5,308 nt of DNA from an uncultured Sphingomonadaceae bacterium (GTDB lineage: Bacteria; Pseudomonadota; Alphaproteobacteria; Sphingomonadales; Sphingomonadaceae): positions 1 to 5,308 of the forward strand of contig CALLWN010000041.1 in NCBI GenBank assembly GCA_938016505.1. The letters run 5' to 3'. The notes below the pieces were generated by a model. It ran no database searches. It was not told where the DNA came from and saw nothing but the letters and a program-made list of their open reading frames with translations. This document shows positions 1-5,308 of this stretch, piece after piece (positions within the stretch are counted from its first letter, which is position 1; every line of letters begins with the position of its first letter). A program made the position numbers and the translations under genes.

Positions 1-2
1 AT

Positions 3-407
3 GGCAAGGCGTTCCCGATGCTCAGGGCATCCGCCTTTCCCGACACTGCGCTGCCGTCAACCCGCATCCGCGGGGCAACGAAGGCGCTCGACGTCCACTC
101 CATCCGGGGCATGGTCATCAGCCTCCTCAGCCCGAAAGTGCCAGAGGCCGTCGTGCAGGATCTCGTCGGCCACGCGCCCGACACGGCCGCGGGGCGGACC
201 ACGCGCGCCTATCGCGACCCCGTGTCGCTCGACGACAAGCGCAAGGCACTCGCCGCCACCACCCACCTGAAACCCCGGCCCATCCCGACCAATCCCACTA
301 TCGCGCGCAGACGGCGCGAGCGCAGCCCCGATGCCGCCGGGACGCCGGGAGGGCAGCGCGCGCGACAGATGATCCGGAACGGAACGGCTCGTACTTCGTC
401 CCGCTGA
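3..407 (+). CDS. Tyrosine recombinase (phage/island integrase), C-terminal fragment
   Basis: The frame is open through the left edge, so only the C-terminal part is visible. It shows the last catalytic elements of the tyrosine recombinase fold in order: HSIRG (box II HxxR; His codon 96-98, Arg codon 105-107), then LVGHA (second conserved His) and RAY, whose Tyr (codon 210-212) fits the nucleophile that forms the 3'-phosphotyrosyl link. The text around them, 'VPEAVVQDLVGHA' and 'VSLDDKRKAL', is typical of family C-termini. In this family such proteins integrate and excise phages, islands and integrons. The protein should end some 20-30 residues after the Tyr, but this frame runs about 64 residues further to a TGA at 405-407 through an Arg/Pro-rich tail with poorer codon bias. 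The natural stop may therefore be lost. Whether the whole gene is intact cannot be seen; the decayed DNA that follows suggests a remnant. Confidence 0.72.
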   Translation, partial: GKAFPMLRASAFPDTALPSTRIRGATKALDVHSIRGMVISLLSPKVPEAVVQDLVGHAPDTAAGRTTRAYRDPVSLDDKRKALAATTHLKPRPIPTNPTIARRRRERSPDAAGTPGGQRARQMIRNGTARTSSR

Positions 408-567
408 CGATCACGCACGAACCCGTTGGCGCAGTCCCGTGGACATGATGCGCCATGGCTGGCCGCTGAGCCGGTTCCAGGCGTGGCAGCAGGGGTCGGG
501 AATGTCATCGCAGTATCTGAAGACAAGGTTCGACGGCCGTGTGTCGGGCCTGGCCCAGCGTCTGTGA
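377..567 (+). pseudogene. Short rightward coding remnant with one frame jump, family unknown
   Basis: From about 377 to 440, one + frame has mostly G/C third positions and reads '..NGSYFVPLTITHEPVGAVPW', then hits a TGA at 446-448. From 439 another + frame takes over with nearly all G/C third positions. It reads 'MMRHGWPLSRFQAWQQG..' and '..SSQYLKTRFDGRVSGL' and stops with TGA at 565-567. Joined by a one-base shift near 440 they make a plausible C-terminal end of about 63 residues. I do not recognise the family. No convincing ribosome site precedes ATG 445, so a separate 40-residue gene (445-567) is less likely, though possible. The remnant has the same orientation as the integrase end upstream and overlaps its anomalous tail. 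The minus strand shares the same periodicity here and cannot be fully excluded. Confidence 0.3.
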
Positions 568-1014
568 TGCCGTTCGTGTCGTCGAACCGGGCCTCGTTCT
601 GCCACAAGGCTCCGGCGGCGCCGCCCATCACGCCGGGACTCGCGATCCGGGCGAACAGCTTCCTGTCGCAATCGCCGAGCGGAACCTGGCCTGCCCCCGA
701 AGCGCCGGGGCTGAAGCGTTCGACGAGGTGCGCCGCCGCCGACGCGCGCGATGCCACCAGACCGACAATGCTCGCCAAAAGCGTCGAGGAGATGATACCG
801 AACGCCACGCCGCGCGCCATCGACAAGCCGGGGCGCCACGCTGATGGCGATGACCGGCAGGATCGCCTGCCAGTCATGCGCCCCCCAATGGTCGAACGCC
901 CCCAGCGCCCCGAGCATGGCCGTCTTTCGTGACGCGCCCGACACGGACCGGCGGCTGCCGGGCCTGGCCGTGTCTGTGGCCGCTGAGAAGACCTTCTCGA
1001 CGAAGGAGTTGCAT
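568..1014 (-). pseudogene. Decayed gene downstream of fliA, membrane-protein-like, frameshifted
   Basis: No intact frame spans this stretch, but codon-position GC bias traces a leftward gene. An ATG at 1014-1012 preceded by GGCGGAG (plus 1018-1024) gives 'MQ'. After an apparent one-base shift the biased frame reads 'SFVEKVFSAATDTARPG..' and '..MLGALGAFDHWGAHDWQAILPVIAIS' in overlapping pieces (about 1010-835). Near 800-835 the bias moves to a second frame reading 'ARGVAFGIISSTLLASIVGL' and then '..LFARIASPGVMGG' and 'ALWQNEARFDD' (to about 570). In the first part about nine in ten third positions are G/C; in the second roughly 83% are. Two hydrophobic stretches, around 'AILPVIAI' and 'IISSTLLASIVGL', suggest a membrane protein. 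I recognise no family. The 3' end is unclear, since the second frame stays open down to 209. The start lies 41 nt beyond the fliA stop in the same direction, so it may once have closed the operon. Sequencing indels in a real gene are an alternative. Confidence 0.4.
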
Positions 1015-1024
1015 TTGCTCCGCC

Positions 1025-1041
1025 AGCCCCGGCTCGGGGCT
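1025..1041 (-). terminator. Stem-loop just after fliA, possible terminator
   Basis: A perfect 7-bp inverted repeat, AGCCCCG / CGGGGCT with a 3-nt loop (GCT on the plus strand), begins 14 nt beyond the fliA stop. It could end or protect the operon transcript. No T-run follows it on the minus strand, so it does not meet the standard for an intrinsic terminator. It also sits immediately before the ribosome-site-like GGCGGAG of the decayed gene. Assignment is weak. Confidence 0.3.
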
Positions 1042-1054
1042 CGGAAGTCGGCGG

Positions 1055-1792
1055 TCAGTCCTCCCAGCCGCCGAGCAGCTTCCTGACCTTCGCAAGCGCC
1101 GCCTTCTTGATCTGGCAGATCCGCGCTGCCCCCACGCCCAGCACCTGGCCGATCTCCTCCAGGTTCATCTCCTCGACAAAATAGAGCTGGAGCACCATCG
1201 CCTCGCGCTCGGGCAGCTTGCCGATTGCCGCAGCGAGGTGCGCCTTCAGCTCCTTCGACTGCAGCCTGTCGAGCGCGTCGGGCTCCTCGTCGGCGAACCA
1301 GACCGAATGGTCGGAATAGACCTCGTCGATCGATTCATAGCGCACGCCCTGCGTGCTCACATTCGCTTCCTGCAGCTCGGCAAGGCTGATCTCGAGCGCG
1401 TCGGCAAGTTCCTGGTCGGTCGGTGGCCGGCCGAGTGCGCCTTCCAGCCGGGCGCGGGCCGCATTGAGCTCGCGCCGGCGCCTGAGCGCGGAGCGACACA
1501 TCGTGGCCTGCTTCCGGAGCGCGTCGATCATCGCCCCCCTGATCCGGACAGTCGCATAGGTCGCGAACGCGGCGTGCCCGCGGTCCTCGAACGAGCGGGC
1601 GGATTCGATGAGCGCGATCATGCCGATCTGCACCAGCTCCTCGACATCGAGCGCCGAGGACACCCGGGCATGGGTGTGCCAGGCGATCTTGCGCACGAGC
1701 GCCAGATGATTGTGGATCAGCCGTTCCGGCTCCACCTTGGCCAGTGCCGCGGGCGTGTAGAGCTTGAGGTCAAGACCAAGACGGGCATCCAT
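1055..1792 (-). CDS. fliA: RNA polymerase sigma factor FliA (sigma-28) for flagellar genes
   Basis: This 245-residue sigma-70-family protein matches FliA in length (E. coli FliA has 239). Region 2 (about residues 25-95) contains 'DVEELVQIGMIALIESARSF', then 'FATYATVRIRGAMIDALR', the FliA/WhiG pattern for core binding and -10 recognition. Region 3 follows (about 100-150, with 'RPPTDQELADAL'). Region 4 (about 185-240) has 'LPEREAMVLQLYFVEEMNLEEIG' split around its helix-turn-helix at about 211-231 ('QVLGVGAARICQIKKAAL'), which reads the -35 element. There is no region 1.1, as expected for this group. FliA directs RNA polymerase to late flagellar genes such as flagellin and chemotaxis genes, and is held off by FlgM until the hook is complete. 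The ATG chosen (1792-1790) overlaps the flhA TGA by one base (TGATG) and has GGAGGA six bases upstream. The frame remains open further upstream, but only inside flhA. No flhF or flhG lies between flhA and fliA. Confidence 0.95.
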   Translation of the reverse strand: MDARLGLDLKLYTPAALAKVEPERLIHNHLALVRKIAWHTHARVSSALDVEELVQIGMIALIESARSFEDRGHAAFATYATVRIRGAMIDALRKQATMCRSALRRRRELNAARARLEGALGRPPTDQELADALEISLAELQEANVSTQGVRYESIDEVYSDHSVWFADEEPDALDRLQSKELKAHLAAAIGKLPEREAMVLQLYFVEEMNLEEIGQVLGVGAARICQIKKAALAKVRKLLGGWED

Positions 1793-3951
1793 CAGGCGTC
1801 CTCCGCAAGAGAGAGGGCAGGGTCGGAAGCGCCGACCACGGCGACAACCTCGACCGCGCGGCTGTCGGGAAGCTCGGTGAAGCCGATGACCGGAAGCTCG
1901 ACGCCTGCGCTTCGCAACAGCCGCCACAGCGGCCGACGCGGCCCGGCCTGGCTGATGAGCGCAACCGGCGCGCCCCCGGCCCGGGGCAGGGCCCCGCGCA
2001 CCGCCTCCACCACCCGGTTGCCGAGCCCGGGCTCGAACGGGAAGGCCGCGCCGGGTGCTGCCCGCACCGCGCCCATCAGCAGCGCCTCGAGCTCGGGCGC
2101 CAGCGCGATCAGCCTGAGCGGCTGGTCGGGCTCGGCGATGGCGCTGGTGACGAGGCCGCCGAGCCGCGCCCTGACCGCCTCGAGCAGCTCGGCCGGGTCG
2201 GAAGTCGCAGGTGCTGCCTCGGCAATCGCACCCGCGATCCGGGCGAAGTCCCTGAGCGGCACGCCCTCCTCGAGCAGCGCGCGCAACAGTGCCGTCAGCT
2301 GCGCCAGCGGCACCACCTTGGGCGAAAGCGCCTGGGCCAGCTGCGGCTGGCGGGTCGCCAGCTGGTCGATGAGCGCCTGCACTTCGTCGAGCCCGAGCAG
2401 CGTCGCGGCATGGGCCCGCAGCAGCTTGTGGAGATGGGTGCCGATCACGGTCGAGGGGTCAACGACCGTGTAGCCCGCCTCGACCGCGCGGCCCTCGAGC
2501 GCAGGGTCGATCCACCGCGCCGGCAGCCCGAAGGCCGGGTCCCGGGTTTCCCGCCCCGGCACCTGCGCCGTGATGGCCTCGGCCTCGAGCGCAAGCAGAT
2601 CGTTGGGCCAGGCCTCCCCGGTCCCGGCGCGCTCGCCGGCCACGCTGATCCGGTACTGGTGGGGCGCCAGCGCCAGCTCGTCGCGCACGCGCACCATCGG
2701 CAGCACGAAGCCGAGCTCGCGCGAGAGCTGGCGGCGGATCCCGGTGATCCGGGTCATGAGCGGTGCGCCGGCCGCCTCGTCCACCAGCGGAATCAGCCCG
2801 TAGCCGATCTCGAGGGTGATCGCCGCCGTCTCGCCCACCTCCGCCCAGTCGATGACTGCGGGTTCGGCAACTGGCTCCGGCGCTGGCGCCGGCGGCCGCG
2901 CTGCCGCCCGCCTCAACCGCCAGGCCACCAACCCGGCGGTGCCGGCAGCGCCGGCGAGGATCGCGCCAGGCATCGCCGGCACCAGCGCCAGCAGCCCGAG
3001 GATCGCAGCCGCCGGCGCCCAGGCGGCGGCATCGGCGAACTGGGTGCGGACCTGCGCCTCGAGCTTCCTGTCCTCGCTGGTGCGGGTGACGAGAATCGCC
3101 GCCGCGATCGAGAGCAGCAGTGCCGGGATCTGCGCGACAAGCGCATCGCCCACCGCCATCACAAGGTAGAGCGAGGCCGCCTCGCCAAGGGCGAGGCCGT
3201 GCGACACCATGCCGATGACGAGCCCGCCGATGATCGTGATGAGGAGGATGAGGATCCCGGCCCCGGCATCGCCCTTCACGAACTTGGAGGCGCCGTCCAT
3301 CGCGCCATAGAAGTCGGCCTCGGTTGCGACTTCCCGGCGCCGCGCCCGGGCTTCGTCGGGGGTGAGCATGCCGGCATTGAGGTCGGCGTCGATCGCCATC
3401 TGCTTGCCGGGCAGCGCATCGAGCGTGAACCGCGCCGACACTTCCGAAACCCGCCCGGCCCCGCGCGCGATCACCATCAGGTTGATGATCATGAGGATCG
3501 CAAAGACGATGAGGCCCACCACGAAATTGCCGCCGATCAGCACCTTGCCGAACGCCTCGATCACCCTGCCGGCGGCATTCGTCCCCTCGTGGCCGTGCAT
3601 CAGCACCACCCGGGTCGAGGCGACGTTGAGGGCAAGCCGGAACAGGGTCGCGAACAGGAGAACCGTCGGGAAGGCGGAAAAGTCGAGCGGCCGGTTGGCG
3701 TGCAGCACCACCATCAGCATCACGAGCGCCAGCAGGATGTTGGAGACGAAGAAGACATCGAGCAGCGCCGCCGGCATCGGCACCACCATGAGGAGCACGA
3801 TCGCGAGGATCGCCGCCGGCAGCAGCGAGGCGAGGCTGCCGAACCCGCCGAGCCATGATGGCCGCCTGCCAAGACCTGCCGCCCCGGCCGTGGCCGCCGC
3901 ACCCACTCCCGGCGCCAGCCCCGGCGCGCCGTTGGTCCCCGCCTGCGCCAC
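1792..3951 (-). CDS. flhA: Flagellar biosynthesis protein FlhA, type III export gate
   Basis: This 719-residue protein is close to the usual FlhA length of about 690-700. Residues about 40-345 form a multi-pass membrane domain: 'LLPAAILAIVLLMVVPMP' (43-60), a helix near 66-84, 'NFVVGLIVFAILMIINLMV' (142-160), and further helices near 231-250, 260-290 and 311-345. Between them is the conserved FHIPEP-family cytoplasmic loop: 'RFTLDALPGKQMAIDADLNAG' region (174-194) and 'EADFYGAMDGASKFVKGD' (211-228). Asp213 probably matches the proton-coupling Asp of this loop. 'GASKFV' is the flagellar form rather than the 'GAMKFV' of injectisome SctV. Residues about 365-719 are the cytoplasmic ring domain that docks chaperone-substrate complexes, with 'GYGLIPLVD', 'RITGIRRQLSRELGFVLP', 'VIGTHLHKLLR' and 'PKVVPLAQLTALLRALLEEG'. 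FlhA with FlhB and FliPQR forms the export gate. The start is a GTG (3951-3949), three bases after the transglycosylase stop, with GGGGGC seven bases upstream. A GTG at codon 16 is an alternative. The first 35 residues are Ala/Gly-rich and variable. Confidence 0.95.
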   Translation of the reverse strand: MAQAGTNGAPGLAPGVGAAATAGAAGLGRRPSWLGGFGSLASLLPAAILAIVLLMVVPMPAALLDVFFVSNILLALVMLMVVLHANRPLDFSAFPTVLLFATLFRLALNVASTRVVLMHGHEGTNAAGRVIEAFGKVLIGGNFVVGLIVFAILMIINLMVIARGAGRVSEVSARFTLDALPGKQMAIDADLNAGMLTPDEARARRREVATEADFYGAMDGASKFVKGDAGAGILILLITIIGGLVIGMVSHGLALGEAASLYLVMAVGDALVAQIPALLLSIAAAILVTRTSEDRKLEAQVRTQFADAAAWAPAAAILGLLALVPAMPGAILAGAAGTAGLVAWRLRRAAARPPAPAPEPVAEPAVIDWAEVGETAAITLEIGYGLIPLVDEAAGAPLMTRITGIRRQLSRELGFVLPMVRVRDELALAPHQYRISVAGERAGTGEAWPNDLLALEAEAITAQVPGRETRDPAFGLPARWIDPALEGRAVEAGYTVVDPSTVIGTHLHKLLRAHAATLLGLDEVQALIDQLATRQPQLAQALSPKVVPLAQLTALLRALLEEGVPLRDFARIAGAIAEAAPATSDPAELLEAVRARLGGLVTSAIAEPDQPLRLIALAPELEALLMGAVRAAPGAAFPFEPGLGNRVVEAVRGALPRAGGAPVALISQAGPRRPLWRLLRSAGVELPVIGFTELPDSRAVEVVAVVGASDPALSLAEDA
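1799..1804 (-). promoter_or_regulatory. Strong Shine-Dalgarno site of fliA inside the end of flhA
   Basis: The minus strand reads GGAGGA, six bases before the fliA ATG, within the last codons of flhA. Together with the TGATG stop/start overlap it fixes the fliA start and suggests translational coupling to flhA with additional independent initiation. Confidence 0.85.
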
Positions 3952-3954
3952 CGC

Positions 3955-4719
3955 TCAGCCCCCGAGGCTTGCAAGCAGGAGATAGGCCGCCTGCGCGGCC
4001 CGGCGTGCGTCGGTTCGCGGCTCCCTCTGTGCCTCCATTCCGGATGCATCTCGGCCCGCAACCGGCCCCGCCACGCGCGCCGCGCGGCCGCCACCCGGAA
4101 CATCCGTGCCGGAACCGGCAGCTTCTGTCGGCACCCCGGTGCCGATTCCGAGTCGCTTCGCGACAAGCGCATGGATGTCGGCGAGGCTGCGCGGCGCCCC
4201 GCCAGCAAAGAAGATGGCACGGTTGGCCCGCGCTGCGGCCGGGAACAGCTCAACCCCCGCCCGCTCGGGCGCAGTGCCGAGGGCGGAGAGGAACCTGACT
4301 GCCCCGCCGGCGCCGAGGAAATGGGCAAGATAGAGGTCGGTCGCAGACGCCGCCCGCCCAAGCGCCGCCTCGAGCCGGCTGCGGTTCTCGGCCATCAACT
4401 CGCCGGCCATCAGCGCGGCCACCTGCGGGTCGGTCCTGAGCGCAAGTGCCTCCGCCCGCGACGCCGGTGCGATCCCGTGCTTGCCGCCGTGCCGTGCCAG
4501 CATCGCAAGCCAGGTCGAATCGATGAACTGGAACAGCCCGGTCGCCGACGAACCGACCGCCTTCGCCCCGGTGCGAAAGCCGCTCTCGAGCCGCGCGGTC
4601 TCGAACAGCGCGCCAAAATCGGTGCCGGTCGCCGCCGCCGCCGCCGCGATCGCGGGGGCGACGGCCTCGCCCGCGCGCTTGAGCGCGGCCGGGAGCCGGG
4701 AGAGAAGGTGCGCCTGCAT
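3955..4719 (-). CDS. SLT-domain lytic transglycosylase of the flagellar operon
   Basis: The 254-residue protein carries an SLT/lysozyme-like fold. Glu45 in 'ARLESGF' (42-48) is the expected catalytic acid; '[14 protein letters not shown]' (57-70) and '[17 protein letters not shown]' (128-144) are the family's following motifs. Such enzymes cleave the MurNAc-GlcNAc bond of peptidoglycan to give 1,6-anhydro ends. Beside flhA, the likely job is opening the wall for the flagellar rod. Residues about 192-240 are a low-complexity Gly/Ala/Arg linker before a short conserved-looking C-terminus, '[11 protein letters not shown]'. No FlgJ-type rod-binding domain and no Sec signal peptide are visible, so export could go through the flagellar apparatus (inference). 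ATG 4719 is chosen because no start codon occurs between it and 4869, the codons in that interval (TTA, GGA, AAA, CAA) look non-coding, and no start follows before Glu45. Starting at 4869 would add 50 residues and place the sigma-54 promoter inside the gene. Confidence 0.85.
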   Translation of the reverse strand: MQAHLLSRLPAALKRAGEAVAPAIAAAAAATGTDFGALFETARLESGFRTGAKAVGSSATGLFQFIDSTWLAMLARHGGKHGIAPASRAEALALRTDPQVAALMAGELMAENRSRLEAALGRAASATDLYLAHFLGAGGAVRFLSALGTAPERAGVELFPAAARANRAIFFAGGAPRSLADIHALVAKRLGIGTGVPTEAAGSGTDVPGGGRAARVAGPVAGRDASGMEAQREPRTDARRAAQAAYLLLASLGG

Positions 4720-4731
4720 CGCTTCTGCCGT

Positions 4732-4747
4732 AGCAAGCGCCGTGCCA
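4732..4747 (-). promoter_or_regulatory. Sigma-54 (RpoN) promoter of the transglycosylase-flhA-fliA operon
   Basis: The minus strand reads TGGCACGGCGCTTGCT, an exact match to the -24/-12 consensus TGGCACG-N4-TTGCW. GG is at 4746-4745 and GC at 4734-4733. Conventional spacing puts the transcription start near 4721, two bases before the ATG at 4719, so the mRNA would be almost leaderless. Sigma-54 with a bacterial enhancer-binding protein drives many flagellar operons in proteobacteria, which fits the genes downstream. I could not identify an enhancer-binding-protein site or an IHF site upstream. Confidence 0.85.
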
Positions 4748-4867
4748 GCCCCAGCGCCGAGACAGTTTCGGAACGGTTGTTTTCCCGGGCGTAACCTTGC
4801 TGCGGCACCCGCGCCCGCCCCGCCGCGGGGGCGTGACGCACCCCGCGCGAAGGCCGACTTGGCGGTC
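4748..4867. other. Rest of the divergent intergenic region between the flagellar operon and clpP
   Basis: The stretch must hold the clpP promoter and probably the upstream activator site for the sigma-54 promoter, but neither is recognisable with confidence. Two imperfect symmetric elements are visible. One is AACGGTT (4772-4778) facing AACCTT (4793-4798), centred on CCCGGG (4784-4789), in the least GC-rich part of the region. The other is a 6-bp inverted repeat CGCCCC / GGGGCG (4816-4821 and 4828-4833) with a 6-nt loop. Either could be an operator or chance in GC-rich DNA. Confidence 0.4.
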
Positions 4868-5308
4868 ATGTCCGACCTCCCCTTCGCCGGCCTGCCCGGC
4901 CTGTCGTCCGCCGCCGCCCGGGTCCACGCCGGCCTTGTCCCCATCGTCATCGAGCAGTCGTCGCGCGGCGAGCGCTCGTTCGACATCTTCTCGCGCCTGC
5001 TGCGCGAGCGCATCGTCTTCGTGACCGGCGGCATCGAGGATACGATGGCCTCGCTCATCGTCGCCCAACTGCTCTTCCTCGAGGCCGAAAACCCCAAGAA
5101 AGACATCTACATGTACATCAACTCGCCGGGCGGGGTGGTCACCTCGGGCATGGCGATCCACGACACCATGATGTACATCCGCCCCAAGGTCGCAACCGTG
5201 TGCATCGGCCAGGCCGCATCGATGGGCGCCTTCCTCCTCTCGGCGGGCGAGCCGGGCATGCGCGTTGCCCTCACCAACGCCCGCATCATGATCCACCAGC
5301 CCTCGGGC
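4868..5308 (+). CDS. clpP: ATP-dependent Clp protease proteolytic subunit ClpP, truncated by the window edge
   Basis: The first 147 residues are present and run off the right end, out of the roughly 200-220 usual for ClpP. The N-terminal section contains '[20 protein letters not shown]' (23-42) and '[15 protein letters not shown]' (44-58), then the handle and active-site region '[17 protein letters not shown]' (83-99), '[17 protein letters not shown]' with nucleophile Ser118, and '[10 protein letters not shown]' with His143. The catalytic Asp lies beyond the window. ClpP forms a double-heptamer barrel in the cytoplasm that degrades substrates unfolded by ClpX or ClpA; the next gene is often clpX, not visible here. 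ATG 4868 lacks a well-spaced ribosome site. An in-frame TTG at 4859 has GAAGG (4849-4853) five bases upstream and would add three residues, so the start is uncertain. The gene is divergent from the flagellar operon. Confidence 0.95.
   Translation, partial: MSDLPFAGLPGLSSAAARVHAGLVPIVIEQSSRGERSFDIFSRLLRERIVFVTGGIEDTMASLIVAQLLFLEAENPKKDIYMYINSPGGVVTSGMAIHDTMMYIRPKVATVCIGQAASMGAFLLSAGEPGMRVALTNARIMIHQPSG

Noticed and set aside
426..932. Rightward 168-residue frame across the decayed region
   Set aside because: It is Pro/Ser/Ala-rich with an antisense character. Its third-position GC bias holds only over part of its length and fails from about 843 on, where a minus frame fits much better.
844..1086. 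Rightward 80-residue frame overlapping the end of fliA
   Set aside because: It shares codon periodicity with the leftward decayed gene, has no ribosome site, and runs antisense into the fliA stop. No recognisable motif is present.
929..2473. Long rightward open frame opposite fliA and the end of flhA
   Set aside because: It is the antisense shadow of two well-recognised genes in GC-rich DNA, and its translation is low-complexity Ser/Arg/Ala without family features.
2410..3858. Long open frames on both strands (+ 2410-3858 and - 2459-3856) overlapping flhA
   Set aside because: Their translations are dominated by Arg, His, Gly and Asp repeats typical of out-of-frame reading of GC-rich genes, while the flhA frame shows every conserved family motif.
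1792..3951. Identity as the injectisome export gate SctV rather than FlhA
   Set aside because: The loop reads GASKFV as in flagellar proteins, and the neighbours are fliA and a flagellar-type transglycosylase.
4720..5106. N-terminal extension of the transglycosylase up to 5106 or 4869
   Set aside because: Above 4869 it is antisense to clpP. Between 4720 and 4869 the codon usage is non-coding in style and the stretch contains the sigma-54 promoter.
1..5308. CRISPR arrays, tRNA or rRNA genes, insertion sequences, sigma-28 promoters
   Set aside because: No regularly spaced repeats, cloverleaf, rRNA-like sequence, transposase or terminal inverted repeats, and no TAAA-N15-GCCGATAA-like site, were found on reading both strands.

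Overview
The window is high-GC DNA with strongly G/C-ending codons, carrying a flagellar gene cluster next to clpP. The ClpP, FliA and FlhA sequences look alphaproteobacterial. The ClpP wording around 'ENPKKDI' and '[22 protein letters not shown]' resembles Sphingomonadales most, but that placement is by recognition only.

Layout. At the left edge (about 3-407, + strand) is the C-terminal end of a tyrosine recombinase, with its N-terminus outside the window. About 377-1014 holds no intact recognisable gene. It shows codon-bias tracks that jump between frames: a short rightward remnant ending at 567, and a leftward, apparently frameshifted membrane-protein-like remnant starting at 1014, just beyond fliA. 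I read this stretch as decayed accessory DNA or a genomic-island edge lying against the flagellar locus. Sequencing indels are an alternative explanation for the frame jumps.

From 4719 down to 1055, all on the minus strand, is a compact three-gene operon: an SLT-type lytic transglycosylase, then flhA (export gate of the flagellar type III secretion apparatus), then fliA (flagellar sigma-28). The junctions are 3 nt apart and 1 nt overlapping, so translation is probably coupled. A textbook sigma-54 promoter, TGGCACG-N4-TTGCT, lies only 12 nt upstream of the transglycosylase ATG. It predicts an almost leaderless mRNA and suggests a hierarchy in which RpoN switches on the export gate, a wall-opening enzyme and the sigma factor for late flagellar genes.

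A 148-nt divergent intergenic region separates this operon from clpP (+ strand, 4868 to the right edge, truncated by the window). clpP encodes the proteolytic subunit of ClpXP/ClpAP and shows catalytic Ser118 and His143. No CRISPR array, tRNA, rRNA or insertion sequence was seen, and I found no clear evidence of a wholly new system. The most interesting points are the sigma-54 promoter geometry and the decayed island edge beside fliA.
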